Source: Sharpea azabuensis DSM 18934 (GTDB lineage Bacteria > Bacillota_I > Bacilli_A > Erysipelotrichales > Coprobacillaceae). Taken from it: a DNA stretch of 36,759 bases. The position numbers and the translations under genes are program-made. Location of the stretch: assembly GCF_000702165.1 (NCBI RefSeq), contig NZ_JNKU01000030.1:1-36759 (forward strand), read 5' to 3'. A model generated the notes under the pieces. It had not been told where the DNA came from, ran no database searches, and worked only from the letters and a program-made list of their open reading frames with translations. Of this stretch, positions 15,628 through 24,352 are shown in pieces (position 1 is the first letter of the stretch; each line of letters starts with the position of its first letter).

Positions 15628-16482
15628 ATGTTTATCAATGAAGCTGCTAAATTGTCTAAAACGACTAAGAAAGCAATTGAATACTACTGTCATAAAGGAC
15701 TGTTGAATCCAAAATTATCAGATAAGGGATATCGTCTTTTTACTGCTGAAGATGTTGAAGTGCTGAAGAAAGTTTCTCTTTTGCGAAGTCTTGGGGTAGC
15801 TGTTAAAGATATTCCAGAACTACTGAATGGAAATAATCAAGAAGCTTTTCAAAAAATCATTGAAGTTCAGTTATTTGATATTCAAAGAAGAAAAGAACAA
15901 AACGATCTTTTAAAAGAGTTGGCTGCATCAATGGACTGGGAAGCCGTAAGTCTCAAAGTAGCAGCAAAAGAATGCAAACAATCCGTCATAGAACGCTTGA
16001 CAAAAGCTTTTCCAGGTTTCTGGGGAAAGTATCTGGCACTCCATTTTCAACAGTTCCTACAAGAACCCATTCAAACTACAGAACAAGAGAAGGCTTATCT
16101 TGAGATCTGTAACTATCTTGACAATGTTCAGTTTGAAATTCCAGATGAATTAGACGATTACATGGATACATTGAATACGCAAGACTGCCAGAAAATCTAT
16201 TTAAATACAAGCACTGCACTGTCATATGCCATAGACAATCCAGAAAACTGGTTAGTGAATAATAAAGAAATTGTTGAACAATATCTTGAATTTCAGAAAA
16301 CAGCTGAATATCAGAATTCAGATGGCGCCAAACTCAAGGAATTATTAAAGAAGTTCAATGAGGAGCAAAGCTATAACAGCTTTTTCATTCCGGCAATGAG
16401 AAAACTCAGTCCTGCTTATAATGAATACATTCAAAAGCTTCAAAAAGCAGATAAGGCCTTTTTACAACAATATCGAAAATAG
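15628..16482 (+). CDS. MerR-family transcriptional regulator with a large effector domain
   Basis: 284 residues from ATG 15628; AGAGGTGA lies six bases upstream, so the GTG at 15619 is part of the ribosome site rather than the start. The winged HTH is clear: MFINEAAKLSKTTKKAIEYY, then KGLLNPKLSDKGYRLFTAED and LKKVSLLRSLGVAVKDIPEL. A coiled dimer helix follows, then about 170 residues of alpha-helical effector region of a type I do not recognise. It has no cysteine pattern of metal sensors, so an organic ligand is more likely. Autoactivation from its 19-bp-spacer promoter is likely. Confidence 0.9.
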   Translation: MFINEAAKLSKTTKKAIEYYCHKGLLNPKLSDKGYRLFTAEDVEVLKKVSLLRSLGVAVKDIPELLNGNNQEAFQKIIEVQLFDIQRRKEQNDLLKELAASMDWEAVSLKVAAKECKQSVIERLTKAFPGFWGKYLALHFQQFLQEPIQTTEQEKAYLEICNYLDNVQFEIPDELDDYMDTLNTQDCQKIYLNTSTALSYAIDNPENWLVNNKEIVEQYLEFQKTAEYQNSDGAKLKELLKKFNEEQSYNSFFIPAMRKLSPAYNEYIQKLQKADKAFLQQYRK

Positions 16483-16510
16483 ACTAATTTCAGCATGTCT
16501 ATTAGTACAA

Positions 16511-16540
16511 GCAGGCACTACAAGCATGTGCCTGCCTTTT
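16511..16540 (+). terminator. Terminator after merR
   Basis: GCAGGCAC (16511-16518), loop, GTGCCTGC (16528-16535), then CTTTTTA. It separates merR from the SIMPL gene. Confidence 0.85.
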
Positions 16541-16785
16541 TACGTTGAAGAGTGACTGTAACTCGGATTAGAAAATCATAATGGCCTTGTCCAGACATCA
16601 TGAGCTCATTGAAGTCAAGACTAATATTATCAATAATTACTGAAATCAGCAGTATAAATCATATTTTTTTATTGTATGGATAGGTATAATAGTAACTGAG
16701 GAAAAATGATAAATTATAGGAAGAAGGGTATTTACATGACATCAAGAGATCAATATTCATTGCGTCAGAAAGGAGCAAATAAATC
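16541..16785. other. Intergenic stretch before the SIMPL gene
   Basis: AT-rich, with no recognised gene. It supplies GAAAGGAG just before the next start. Confidence 0.4.
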
Positions 16786-17439
16786 ATGAGAACAATTCGA
16801 ATTACAGGAAAAGGACAAATCAAAGTTAAGCCAGATATGACAAGGCTAACCATTACACTAGAAGACACTTACAGAGAATACAGCGAAACTCTCAAACATT
16901 CATCAGAAGCCACTAAGCAAATCAAGGATCTCTTTCTTGCGTTCGGTTTTGAGAAGAGCAGACTTAAGACCCTTTCATTCAATGTCGATACAGAATATAA
17001 AAACTATAGCGAGCACGATACCTACAAGCGTATCTTTGTCGGTTACAGCTATAGACAAGTTTTAAAAATCGAATTCGATTCTGACAACAAACTACTTGGT
17101 AAGATTCTCTATGCTCTCGCCAATTCTCCTCTCCATCCCGAATTCAGAATCAGTTATACTGTAAAGGATCCCGAAGCTGCAAAGAATAGACTTCTAAGCA
17201 AAGCCATGCAAGATGCTAAAAAGAAAGCTTTAGTACTTTCACAGGCAGCTGATGTAACACTCAAAGACATCCAAAGCATCGATTATTCCTTTGGTGAACT
17301 TGACCTTCAAATCAATTCTGTGCAGAACATGTTACCCTCAAAAGCAAGTGTTCCATCCATACAAGACTACCATATTGAAATCGAACCGGACGATATCGAC
17401 GTAACTGATAGCGTGACTGTAATTTGGGAAATTGAATAA
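16786..17439 (+). CDS. SIMPL-domain (DUF541) protein
   Basis: 217 residues that start directly with the SIMPL signature MRTIRITGKGQIKVKPDMTR, then FEKSRLKTLSFNVDTEYKNY and the late AMQDAKKKALVLSQAADVTL. Most family members (YggE, BP26) are exported; here there is no signal peptide, so it is probably cytoplasmic. The family is linked to oxidative stress and immune-signalling partners, but no reaction is known. It sits alone between terminators and AT-rich gaps. Confidence 0.88.
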   Translation: MRTIRITGKGQIKVKPDMTRLTITLEDTYREYSETLKHSSEATKQIKDLFLAFGFEKSRLKTLSFNVDTEYKNYSEHDTYKRIFVGYSYRQVLKIEFDSDNKLLGKILYALANSPLHPEFRISYTVKDPEAAKNRLLSKAMQDAKKKALVLSQAADVTLKDIQSIDYSFGELDLQINSVQNMLPSKASVPSIQDYHIEIEPDDIDVTDSVTVIWEIE

Positions 17440-17862
17440 AGATAGCACAAAAAGAAGCAGACTAGACATTTGGAAAATATCAAAATAGAAATCACACTGT
17501 GCTCGATTATTATCGTAAATGAGAAACAGAAACCTAAGAAGATATTTCATCGGATTTCTTCCAATAAACATGAAAAACATTTTCTAGTTAAAACCATTCA
17601 GATCTATGTGATTTAATATTTTTTTGATTAGTCTTATAGCTATTTCACTCTTAAATTATTATCATAAAAGGCTGCCATAGGAATTTTATTTGAGGCTGTT
17701 ATCTATTCTTTATACAGGGGGCTGTCCAAATATGTATGCGCTTATTGGAATATTTGTATTATGGATTATTTCAAAGATAAGGAAGGTCAGATAAATTCTT
17801 ATTTATTGCTTATAAAAGATGATTAAATTATTAATAGAATGCGTTATGGGGTTGGAAAATAT
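17440..17862. other. Intergenic stretch with a possible tiny hydrophobic peptide
   Basis: No normal-sized gene. At 17732-17794 a 20-codon frame encodes MYALIGIFVLWIISKIRKVR, a membrane-helix-like peptide with a basic end; an ACAGGGGG lies about 12 bases upstream. It resembles small membrane peptides or type I toxins in outline only. Confidence 0.3.
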
Positions 17863-18687
17863 ATGAGAATTGTTAATTTAATCGAAAATACAGAAGGGAA
17901 ATCTAAGTGTTTATTTGAGCATGGCTTGTCCTTTTATATAGAGACAGAAAGTCATAAGGCTCTACTTGATCTCGGACAAACAGACAGTTCCCTCAGAAAT
18001 GCTAAAAAACTTGGCATTAATCTGAATGAAGTAGACACAGTTGTGTTAAGCCATGGACATTACGATCACTCAGGAGGCATTATTCCATTTACTATGATTA
18101 ACGATCATGCTGCCATCTATATGCAAAGTTTAGCTGGTGGCGACTTTTATGCATACGATGAAGATAACCGCTATAGATATATAGGTATAGACAAAGAGAT
18201 TTTAATGCTTCCTCAATTGAGACTGCTTAAGGGTGACTATGTAATTGATGATGAACTAGAGCTTTTCACGATAAAAAACAGAACGCATCCGTTTCCATTC
18301 ACAAATAAGCGCCTTCTTATCAAAACAGCTTGTGGTTTTGTACCAGATGATTTTTGTCATGAACACTTTCTTGTAGTAAAAGATAGAGAGCATACAATAT
18401 TAATGTCTGGTTGCGCTCACAATGGAATACTGAGCATCCTTGATACTTATAGAGAGAAGTATGGCAATCTTCCGGATATTGTCATCAGTGGTTTTCATCT
18501 GATGGTAAAGCGTAACTATCGTGATAGTGAACTCCAGGAAGTCAGATTCATTGCAAAGGAACTAAAGAAATATCAAATAAAGTTCTATACCTGCCATTGT
18601 ACAGGAATTCCTGCATTTGAAGAAATGAAGAAAATCATGGGTAATCAGCTTAAATATATACATTCCAGTGAACAAATCATTTTATAA
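17863..18687 (+). CDS. Metallo-beta-lactamase-fold hydrolase
   Basis: 274 residues from ATG 17863 (MRIVNLIENTEGKSKCLFEH); an alternative ATG at 17839 adds eight residues and has no better ribosome site. The zinc motif HxHxDH is intact in VVLSHGHYDHSGG, and further conserved His residues lie in MSGCAHNGILSIL and SGFHLM. The whole resembles the dihydropterin-aminobenzene phosphate synthase-like group, with a Cys/His end (TCHCTG). The substrate is not known. The 102-bp repeat copy 2 lies 121 bp downstream. Confidence 0.88.
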   Translation: MRIVNLIENTEGKSKCLFEHGLSFYIETESHKALLDLGQTDSSLRNAKKLGINLNEVDTVVLSHGHYDHSGGIIPFTMINDHAAIYMQSLAGGDFYAYDEDNRYRYIGIDKEILMLPQLRLLKGDYVIDDELELFTIKNRTHPFPFTNKRLLIKTACGFVPDDFCHEHFLVVKDREHTILMSGCAHNGILSILDTYREKYGNLPDIVISGFHLMVKRNYRDSELQEVRFIAKELKKYQIKFYTCHCTGIPAFEEMKKIMGNQLKYIHSSEQIIL

Positions 18688-18721
18688 AAGTCTATGACAA
18701 ATTCCAATTAATCAATAATAA

Positions 18722-18752
18722 AAAAGTACTCATCAAAATATGATACTTTTAA
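18722..18752. terminator. Possible terminator after the metallo-beta-lactamase gene
   Basis: AAAAGTA...TCAT pairs with ATGA...TACTTTT around a short A-rich loop. The stem is AT-rich and imperfect. Confidence 0.4.
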
Positions 18753-18808
18753 AGTCTACAGCTCAATAGCTAAAATCTACTTTGGAAGTATTTTTCAGTA
18801 AGTGCCAA

Positions 18809-18910
18809 AACAGGATTTATTGTTGTAATAGGCAATGGATTGTTTCGTATTTCCGTTTATAACATTAATCTTGTTTATGGTTTAAGGTGCAATTCTATCT
18901 TAAGCCTTTT
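18809..18910 (+). repeat. 102-bp direct repeat, copy 2, with terminator hairpin
   Basis: Matches 15073-15174 with a few substitutions. The end hairpin GGTTTAAG (18879-18886) / CTTAAGCC (18899-18906) is followed by six T, so this copy looks like a working terminator. The rest of the gap 18688-19085 is AT-rich without a gene. Confidence 0.9.
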
Positions 18911-19085
18911 TTGTTATTTATGAATTGAAAAGCTTTTATTTTCAATCAGGAAAGCAATAATTTATAAAAAAAAACAAATATATATTTATTCCTTTTAAAA
19001 CATCTAGTTTCCATGTATTTGATAAAATGATTAAGGAATAGGAATGGATTATGCTATGATTGTATCATGTAAGGGGAGTGAGATT

Positions 19086-20027
19086 ATGAAGACTATTGAT
19101 ATTGGTGCATTATGTTATAGAGTTCGTAAAAGACGAGATATAAGTCAGGAAAAACTGATTTATGGAATATGTAAACAATCTGCTTATTCCAAGTTCGAAA
19201 AAAATGAAATATCTTTATCAAAAGATATGACTGAGCGCCTGCTTAAAAGATTAGGTTTATCTTCATCAAACTTTCTCTTTCTCATTTCTCAAAAAGATCA
19301 TGAATATCAGGAATGGAAAAAGCATCTTATCCAGCTCATCAATGCGAAAGACTATGACAAAGCTTTCAAAGCATTACAATTACGAAAAGAAAAAGAGAAT
19401 GATTTACAACATCAGTTTCACCTATTCATTCTAGGTTATCTGACGAATGACTTAAATATGATCCAACAAGCCCTTCTCATAACCTTGCCAAAGCTTAATC
19501 ATATCTATCTTCCTGAAATGGCTTTATCAGCTGATGAAATGAAAATGCTTTTATACTATTGGAAAAAGGAAGGTCGAATATTACAAAATACAAATGTTAT
19601 AAAGAACTGCATGGAATATACGGATCTGTACTATGTTGATGAAGAGAAGGCGAAACTATTTGACTATGAATTGGATATTATGAAACAGATCAAGATGGAA
19701 GAGAAAGATCAGCTCTTATATAGATACTTCAGTATGAAAAGAGATGCACTTTTTCATCAATATCACTTTCATCATGATGCTTTAAGCTTTGAAATCGCAA
19801 ATAACTCTATGCCCCTCCACACTTATCTTTACAACAAAAGAATCGAAAAGAATATGACACAAGAAGAAATCAGTGAAAATATCTGTTCAGTTGTCACATA
19901 TTCTCGCTTTGAAAATGGTAAGCAGGACATGAACAGCAATTCGATCAAACAGTTATTTCATAAACTGAATTTAGAATATGGCTATGTCTTATGCGATGAT
20001 CACTGGCAGATTGATGATGTGTTATAA
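19086..20027 (+). CDS. Rgg/RNPP-like regulator with HTH motifs at both ends
   Basis: 313 residues from ATG 19086, with GGGGAGTGAG upstream. Residues about 8-58 form an XRE-type HTH (RRDISQEKLIYGICKQSAYS, KFEKNEISL). The middle is helical and TPR-like, as in peptide-sensing Rgg/PlcR regulators. Residues about 255-305 repeat the same pattern (KNMTQEEISENICSVVTYSR, FENGKQDMNS), so the protein appears to carry two related DNA-binding motifs. It faces an ABC exporter 118 bp downstream, beyond a strong terminator. A role in controlling that exporter or sensing a peptide is plausible but unproven. Confidence 0.8.
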   Translation: MKTIDIGALCYRVRKRRDISQEKLIYGICKQSAYSKFEKNEISLSKDMTERLLKRLGLSSSNFLFLISQKDHEYQEWKKHLIQLINAKDYDKAFKALQLRKEKENDLQHQFHLFILGYLTNDLNMIQQALLITLPKLNHIYLPEMALSADEMKMLLYYWKKEGRILQNTNVIKNCMEYTDLYYVDEEKAKLFDYELDIMKQIKMEEKDQLLYRYFSMKRDALFHQYHFHHDALSFEIANNSMPLHTYLYNKRIEKNMTQEEISENICSVVTYSRFENGKQDMNSNSIKQLFHKLNLEYGYVLCDDHWQIDDVL

Positions 20028-20050
20028 AAAATATACATGTAACGATATGT

Positions 20051-20110
20051 AAAGTACAAATATTCTTTGTTATGCTTTTGCTGAAAACAAAGAGTACTTG
20101 TACTTTTTTC
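20051..20110 (+). terminator. Long-stem terminator between the HTH regulator and the ABC exporter
   Basis: A 21-bp arm (20051-20071) pairs with 20086-20106 with only one mismatch and one G-T pair, followed by TTTTTT. The stem is unusually long for a terminator. Confidence 0.85.
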
Positions 20111-20145
20111 GTAACATATGTTTAAAAGGAAATGAGGGATGATTG

Positions 20146-21726
20146 ATGTGGAAATATATTAAGAAGAGATGGCGGGGTAATTTACTTGCTGTCATCCTGT
20201 TATGTAGCTATGTCACTTGTGCCTTTCTTGAAACATTCGTGCTTATGGATATTCTTGACATGATGACAAATCATGCACAATGGCACATGCTTGAAGGTAA
20301 GGTTTTCACCTTCATCATCATTTTAGCCTTAAGTGTTGTTGCATACTATGCTGGTAGCGTCACAAGGGCAAGAGTCCATGTAGCCATGAGGGATGATATG
20401 CGTACTTCATTGAATAAACAAATTGGGGCGTATACCTATCAGAAGTTTCGAAATAAAAACATCGCTGATTATATTGCCTGGTATAGCACAAATATTGAAC
20501 AAATCAGTACTTTAGGTTTTTCATCATTCTTTTCAATCTGTACAACTATCTTTCAGACAGTTATTGCAGTGATTTCACTAGGTATGATTTATTGGAAGAT
20601 GTCGATTTATAGCTTTGTCTTCATTGTCGTTTTGTACTTTCTTTCTGTCTGTACAAAGAAGTATATTATTCGTAAATCAAAGGAAAGAGTAGAGTCCAAT
20701 GAAGTCTTTTTAGCTAAGCTTAATGATTTATTACAAGGCTTCTCAGTTCTTTACTGCTTCAAGAAGATGCCTTTATTTGAATACAAAATGCATGATGCAA
20801 GCACATATTATGAACAGAAGAATTATGATAATACGCTTGCTCAAATACGCGTCAATGCATTATTGCTTTCAGTTAATATCATCTTCCAAAGTACTTTTTT
20901 AATCATTGCGATATGGTGTGTCTTGCACAACTTTATGAAAGCTTCGGCAATCATAGGGATCTATAGCTTCCTGCCTAAAGTCTTCGATGGGATTACGAAT
21001 ACTGTACAATTAAAAAATGCCATGATTTCGACAAAACCTTATTTTGATCAGATGGAAGCACATGATGTCATGAAACCAATTCATCTCATTGATGAAAGTA
21101 TCAATACCATTGAACTCAAGGATGTAAGCTATGCTTATGATCAAAAACAAGTCTTCGTTCATATGAATTATCAATTCCTAAAAGGAAAGAAGTATGCTGT
21201 TGTGGGAAAGAGTGGTTGTGGCAAGAGTACTTTATTAAAGATTATTGCTGGACTTTTATCTGATTATTCGGGTGCAATTGTCATTAATGGAAGACAAGTA
21301 GACCATAATACATCCATCCTGTCACAAATAGCCTATATTGATCAACAGCCCATTCTATTTGATGGCACGGTATTAGAGAATATTTGTCTATGGAACTCGC
21401 CTGATCAAAATCTCATTCCATCCGTATTAGAAGATAGCGGATTAAAAGATATCAATCATATCTTTAGTGATGGACTTGATACGATGATTTGTGAAGGGGG
21501 CAAAAACCTATCCGGTGGCCAGAAACAAAGAATAGCTATTGCGAGAGCATTATATGCAAAAAAGCAATTCTTGTTCATTGATGAAGGCACATCCGCACTA
21601 GATGAACCCACAAGAACAATGATTGAAAACAAACTACTTGAGCGAAAAGACCTAACCATTATTATGATTAGTCATCATCTCAATCAAGAAGAACAGGGAA
21701 GACTGGATGGTATAATCCATATGTAA
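20146..21726 (+). CDS. ABC transporter, fused permease and ATPase
   Basis: 526 residues from ATG 20146 (GAGGGATG upstream). The N-terminal ~310 residues form an exporter-type membrane domain with about six segments. The ATPase holds Walker A GKSGCGKST, the Q-loop in YIDQQPILFDG, the signature LSGGQKQR, Walker B FLFIDEGTSALD and the H-loop MISHH. There is no C39 peptidase domain, so it is not a self-processing bacteriocin exporter. Half-transporters of this type work as dimers; the cargo may be a peptide, lipid or drug. Confidence 0.92.
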   Translation: MWKYIKKRWRGNLLAVILLCSYVTCAFLETFVLMDILDMMTNHAQWHMLEGKVFTFIIILALSVVAYYAGSVTRARVHVAMRDDMRTSLNKQIGAYTYQKFRNKNIADYIAWYSTNIEQISTLGFSSFFSICTTIFQTVIAVISLGMIYWKMSIYSFVFIVVLYFLSVCTKKYIIRKSKERVESNEVFLAKLNDLLQGFSVLYCFKKMPLFEYKMHDASTYYEQKNYDNTLAQIRVNALLLSVNIIFQSTFLIIAIWCVLHNFMKASAIIGIYSFLPKVFDGITNTVQLKNAMISTKPYFDQMEAHDVMKPIHLIDESINTIELKDVSYAYDQKQVFVHMNYQFLKGKKYAVVGKSGCGKSTLLKIIAGLLSDYSGAIVINGRQVDHNTSILSQIAYIDQQPILFDGTVLENICLWNSPDQNLIPSVLEDSGLKDINHIFSDGLDTMICEGGKNLSGGQKQRIAIARALYAKKQFLFIDEGTSALDEPTRTMIENKLLERKDLTIIMISHHLNQEEQGRLDGIIHM

Positions 21727-21746
21727 AAGTAAATATAGGGCTTCAT

Positions 21747-21783
21747 AAAACGATTCTCGTTTGATAATGAGAGTCGTTTTTAT
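21747..21783 (+). terminator. Terminator after the ABC exporter
   Basis: AAAACGAttCTC (21747-21758) pairs with GAGagTCGTTTT (21769-21780), with T residues following. The T-rich arm gives it terminator character in both directions. Confidence 0.7.
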
Positions 21784-21891
21784 GATGAAACATCCCTTGA
21801 TACTGACAAATAATGCAATCTTGGCCAAAGATGCATAAAGCACTATTACCTATTTATTTATAACATGTTAAAATAGCGCTGAGGTGTTGTC

Positions 21892-22545
21892 ATGAACAAA
21901 GATATGATTAAAAGAATTCTTATTTATATTGCTGGTATTTTGATTCTAGCTCTTGGACTTGTCTTAAATGCAAAAACAGGACTAGGTGTTTCACCCATCC
22001 TGTCCGTATCCTTTGTCCTATCAAAAATCGTCCCGCTCACATTTGGGACATGCACAGCCATCATTTACTGTATATTAGTACTTATTCAGATTTTGCTTTA
22101 TCGCAAGATCACCTTGGCCATTATCTTACAGCTGCCATTGTCCTATCTCTTTGGAATTCTTATTGACTTTTATAATATGCTGATTCCCATCAACAATCCT
22201 GCCTTTCCTTATGCCATCATCATGCTACTAGCGGCCATTGTCTTTACGGCAATAGGGGCCTTTTTAATGGTTTCTGTCCAGCTCATTGTCAATCCTGGAG
22301 ATGGTTATGTGAATGCTTTTGCCATTGTGCTCAATAAGCCTTTTGGGAAAGTGAAGTTTGTCTTAGACCTGACACTTGTGTGTCTAAGTACGATAATTTC
22401 ATTTGTTGTCTTAAAGCATCTTGTTGGGATAGGGCTAGGGACGATTGTTGCAGCGCTTATGACTGGTCCTGTCATTCATGCGCTTGATCGTCATTTTGGC
22501 TTAAGCATAGCGAACATTGTTATTGCATCAAAGACAAAAAGCTAG
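21892..22545 (+). CDS. YczE/YitT-like integral membrane protein
   Basis: 217 residues with about five membrane segments. LILALGLVLNAKTGLGVSPI is the characteristic start of YczE/YyaS proteins (DUF6198), and VGIGLGTIVAALMTGPVIHA the repeated second half. YczE of Bacillus is needed for lipopeptide production, but the molecular function of the family is unknown. It starts 165 bp after the ABC exporter and ends at a terminator shared with rnhC on the other strand. Confidence 0.85.
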   Translation: MNKDMIKRILIYIAGILILALGLVLNAKTGLGVSPILSVSFVLSKIVPLTFGTCTAIIYCILVLIQILLYRKITLAIILQLPLSYLFGILIDFYNMLIPINNPAFPYAIIMLLAAIVFTAIGAFLMVSVQLIVNPGDGYVNAFAIVLNKPFGKVKFVLDLTLVCLSTIISFVVLKHLVGIGLGTIVAALMTGPVIHALDRHFGLSIANIVIASKTKS

Positions 22546-22564
22546 GAAATCCTAGCTTTTTTCT
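22536..22564. terminator. Bidirectional terminator between the YczE-like gene and rnhC
   Basis: AAAAAGCTAG...CTAGCTTTTTT is symmetrical with T-runs on both strands and lies where the two convergent genes end. It overlaps both stop regions. Confidence 0.9.
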
Positions 22565-23460
22565 TTTAACATTGATTTAACTTTCTTTGTATCCGTAAAG
22601 TTAAGCTTAACGACTTTAGTCAGAATCTTTTCACCATATTTCTCTGCAATATTGACAACAACAGCATCCACATTACTACCTGATCCTCTTGCAAGCTTAA
22701 TCTTCAAGCTCTTTGTCATCGATGCATAATAAGAGAGATAAGCATAACGAGAAATAATTTCTGCAGCTAGTACGGCAAGATATTGTTGATCAGCATGTTC
22801 TTCAAACATCAAATCTTTAACAACAATGACTTCATTCTTTAAGTAGTTGAAGTATGTCTTTGGCGAGATATAACGTTCAATAACCTTGAATTCAACATTC
22901 TTCTTTGCTTTCTGAAGAACATTGACTAAAGCCTGGTTGATTAAGCGTGCACGAATATTTGCTTGATTTAAGCCATTGTCAATCATCTTATTATAATGCG
23001 AGTTATCTAAGACGAGCAGGGAAGTAATGACCCTTTCTCTTAAAAGCTTTGCATAATCGACGACTTCTTGATTCGTTAAAGATTCAACGTCAGTAATGTT
23101 CAGGTTCTTAATGAATTCAATATTTTCTTCATCCACATAACATGCCACAACACAAAGTGGACCAATATAATCGTTTGAACCTGTTTCAGCAGCTCCGATA
23201 TGATGATGGAGACATAAGGCATGAGATTCTTTCTCTTTTTCAATTTTCTTTGCTAGCTTCTTAGACCAATGGACAGCTTCATGAATGGCATTTTCACCCC
23301 TGAAGGTCGCGATAAGTTCATTGCTGACTTCAATATCACAGTCGATAGTCTGGGCTTTCAGTAAGAACTGTCCCTCTTCAAATGGAACCATCTGACTGTC
23401 ATAGAACTTATTCATTTTTTTAAGCGTTGCTTGCGTTATCTTAAAGCTTATTGGTTCCAT
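22552..23460 (-). CDS. rnhC: Ribonuclease HIII-like protein with an altered active site
   Basis: 302 residues, the normal size. The N-terminal ~80 residues match the TBP-like substrate-binding domain (DUF3378) of RNase HIII, and the rest follows the RNase H fold (NDYIGPLCVVACYV, LAVLAAEIISRYAYL). RNase HIII cuts RNA in RNA-DNA hybrids using a D-E-D-D set. Here the first motif reads GAAETGSND instead of GSDEVGTGD, so Asp is Ala91 and Glu92 remains; the third position is Glu195 (VIERY for VIDQF); Asp224 fits the fourth. Loss of the first Asp suggests weak or no cleavage, perhaps hybrid binding only. GAGGTG precedes the ATG. Confidence 0.88.
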   Translation of the reverse strand: MEPISFKITQATLKKMNKFYDSQMVPFEEGQFLLKAQTIDCDIEVSNELIATFRGENAIHEAVHWSKKLAKKIEKEKESHALCLHHHIGAAETGSNDYIGPLCVVACYVDEENIEFIKNLNITDVESLTNQEVVDYAKLLRERVITSLLVLDNSHYNKMIDNGLNQANIRARLINQALVNVLQKAKKNVEFKVIERYISPKTYFNYLKNEVIVVKDLMFEEHADQQYLAVLAAEIISRYAYLSYYASMTKSLKIKLARGSGSNVDAVVVNIAEKYGEKILTKVVKLNFTDTKKVKSMLKEKS

Positions 23461-23502
23461 TTAATTCACCTCTTCATATATTTTATCACACGAATCAACA
23501 TT

Positions 23503-23531
23503 TTGACAGTATAAATTTCATTTGCTATAAT
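23503..23531 (+). promoter_or_regulatory. Consensus promoter for the cvpA-mutS2-uvrC operon
   Basis: TTGACA (23503-23508), a 17-bp spacer and TATAAT (23526-23531), a perfect sigma-A match. The start codon at 23549 lies only about 11 bases after the expected transcription start. The divergent rnhC promoter must overlap this region. Confidence 0.9.
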
Positions 23532-23548
23532 GTTGCGGGTGATTGCAT

Positions 23549-24352
23549 ATGAATTCTCAATTAATCGCAATTATGATTGATTTTATCATAACAATTTATT
23601 TCTTACTGATGTTTGCTAAAGGTGCTAAAGAGGGCTTTATCGTACGATTCTATGATATCGCAACAGCTCTGCTTGTTTTCATGCTTTCGTTCTACTTAAC
23701 GCCAGCCTTCAGCAATCTTATTACTTTACATAATAGTGACAACAGTCCAGTCTATGAATTCATTGGACCTTTTATAAATCAGATCCTTATCTTTTTGATA
23801 ATTCTCATCATCTTGCTTGTTGTCAGAAAGCTTCTGGGTTTATTATTAAAGCCAGTATTAACGCATTTAAGTGAAACGTTGCGATTAACAGCTTTGATTA
23901 ACCGTTTTCTTGGAGCGATGGTAGGGATACTTGAAGCTTACCTGATTTCCGGCCTTATTTTAACGATGATCATTGTTCCATTTGTCAAAGATGGCAGGAC
24001 TTATGTAAGTCAGGCTGTTATTGCCACAAAGATTGTCAACAGTTTCCCTGCTAATACAAGCAATCTGTCAAATCATATGAAGGATCAAAGCTTATTTTCT
24101 CAAGGTGCACATGCCAGCAGCAAGGAAGTGCTCGAAGGGATGCTGAATATGCTGACAGATAGCTACCAATACCATCTCATTTCTAAGACGCATGCCGCTA
24201 GCATTGTTGAAAAACAGCTTGGAAAGGATATTCTCCAATACCATCCAGCACTCACATCTAGCCGCAAACAAGTCCTAGTCGAAATACTTCAGGCAACATC
24301 CTACGATGATGCCCATAAAACACTCTTATTAGAAAATATAGGTGATGCATAA
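23549..24352 (+). CDS. CvpA-family membrane protein
   Basis: 267 residues from ATG 23549, with GGGTGAT upstream. Four membrane segments lie in the first ~165 residues, including FAKGAKEGFIVRFYDIATAL, the typical first loop of CvpA/colicin V production-like proteins; a soluble tail follows. In many Firmicutes a cvpA-like gene stands directly before mutS2, as here, with a 1-bp overlap of stop and start. The function is not established outside peptidoglycan and septation links in other phyla. Confidence 0.85.
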   Translation: MNSQLIAIMIDFIITIYFLLMFAKGAKEGFIVRFYDIATALLVFMLSFYLTPAFSNLITLHNSDNSPVYEFIGPFINQILIFLIILIILLVVRKLLGLLLKPVLTHLSETLRLTALINRFLGAMVGILEAYLISGLILTMIIVPFVKDGRTYVSQAVIATKIVNSFPANTSNLSNHMKDQSLFSQGAHASSKEVLEGMLNMLTDSYQYHLISKTHAASIVEKQLGKDILQYHPALTSSRKQVLVEILQATSYDDAHKTLLLENIGDA

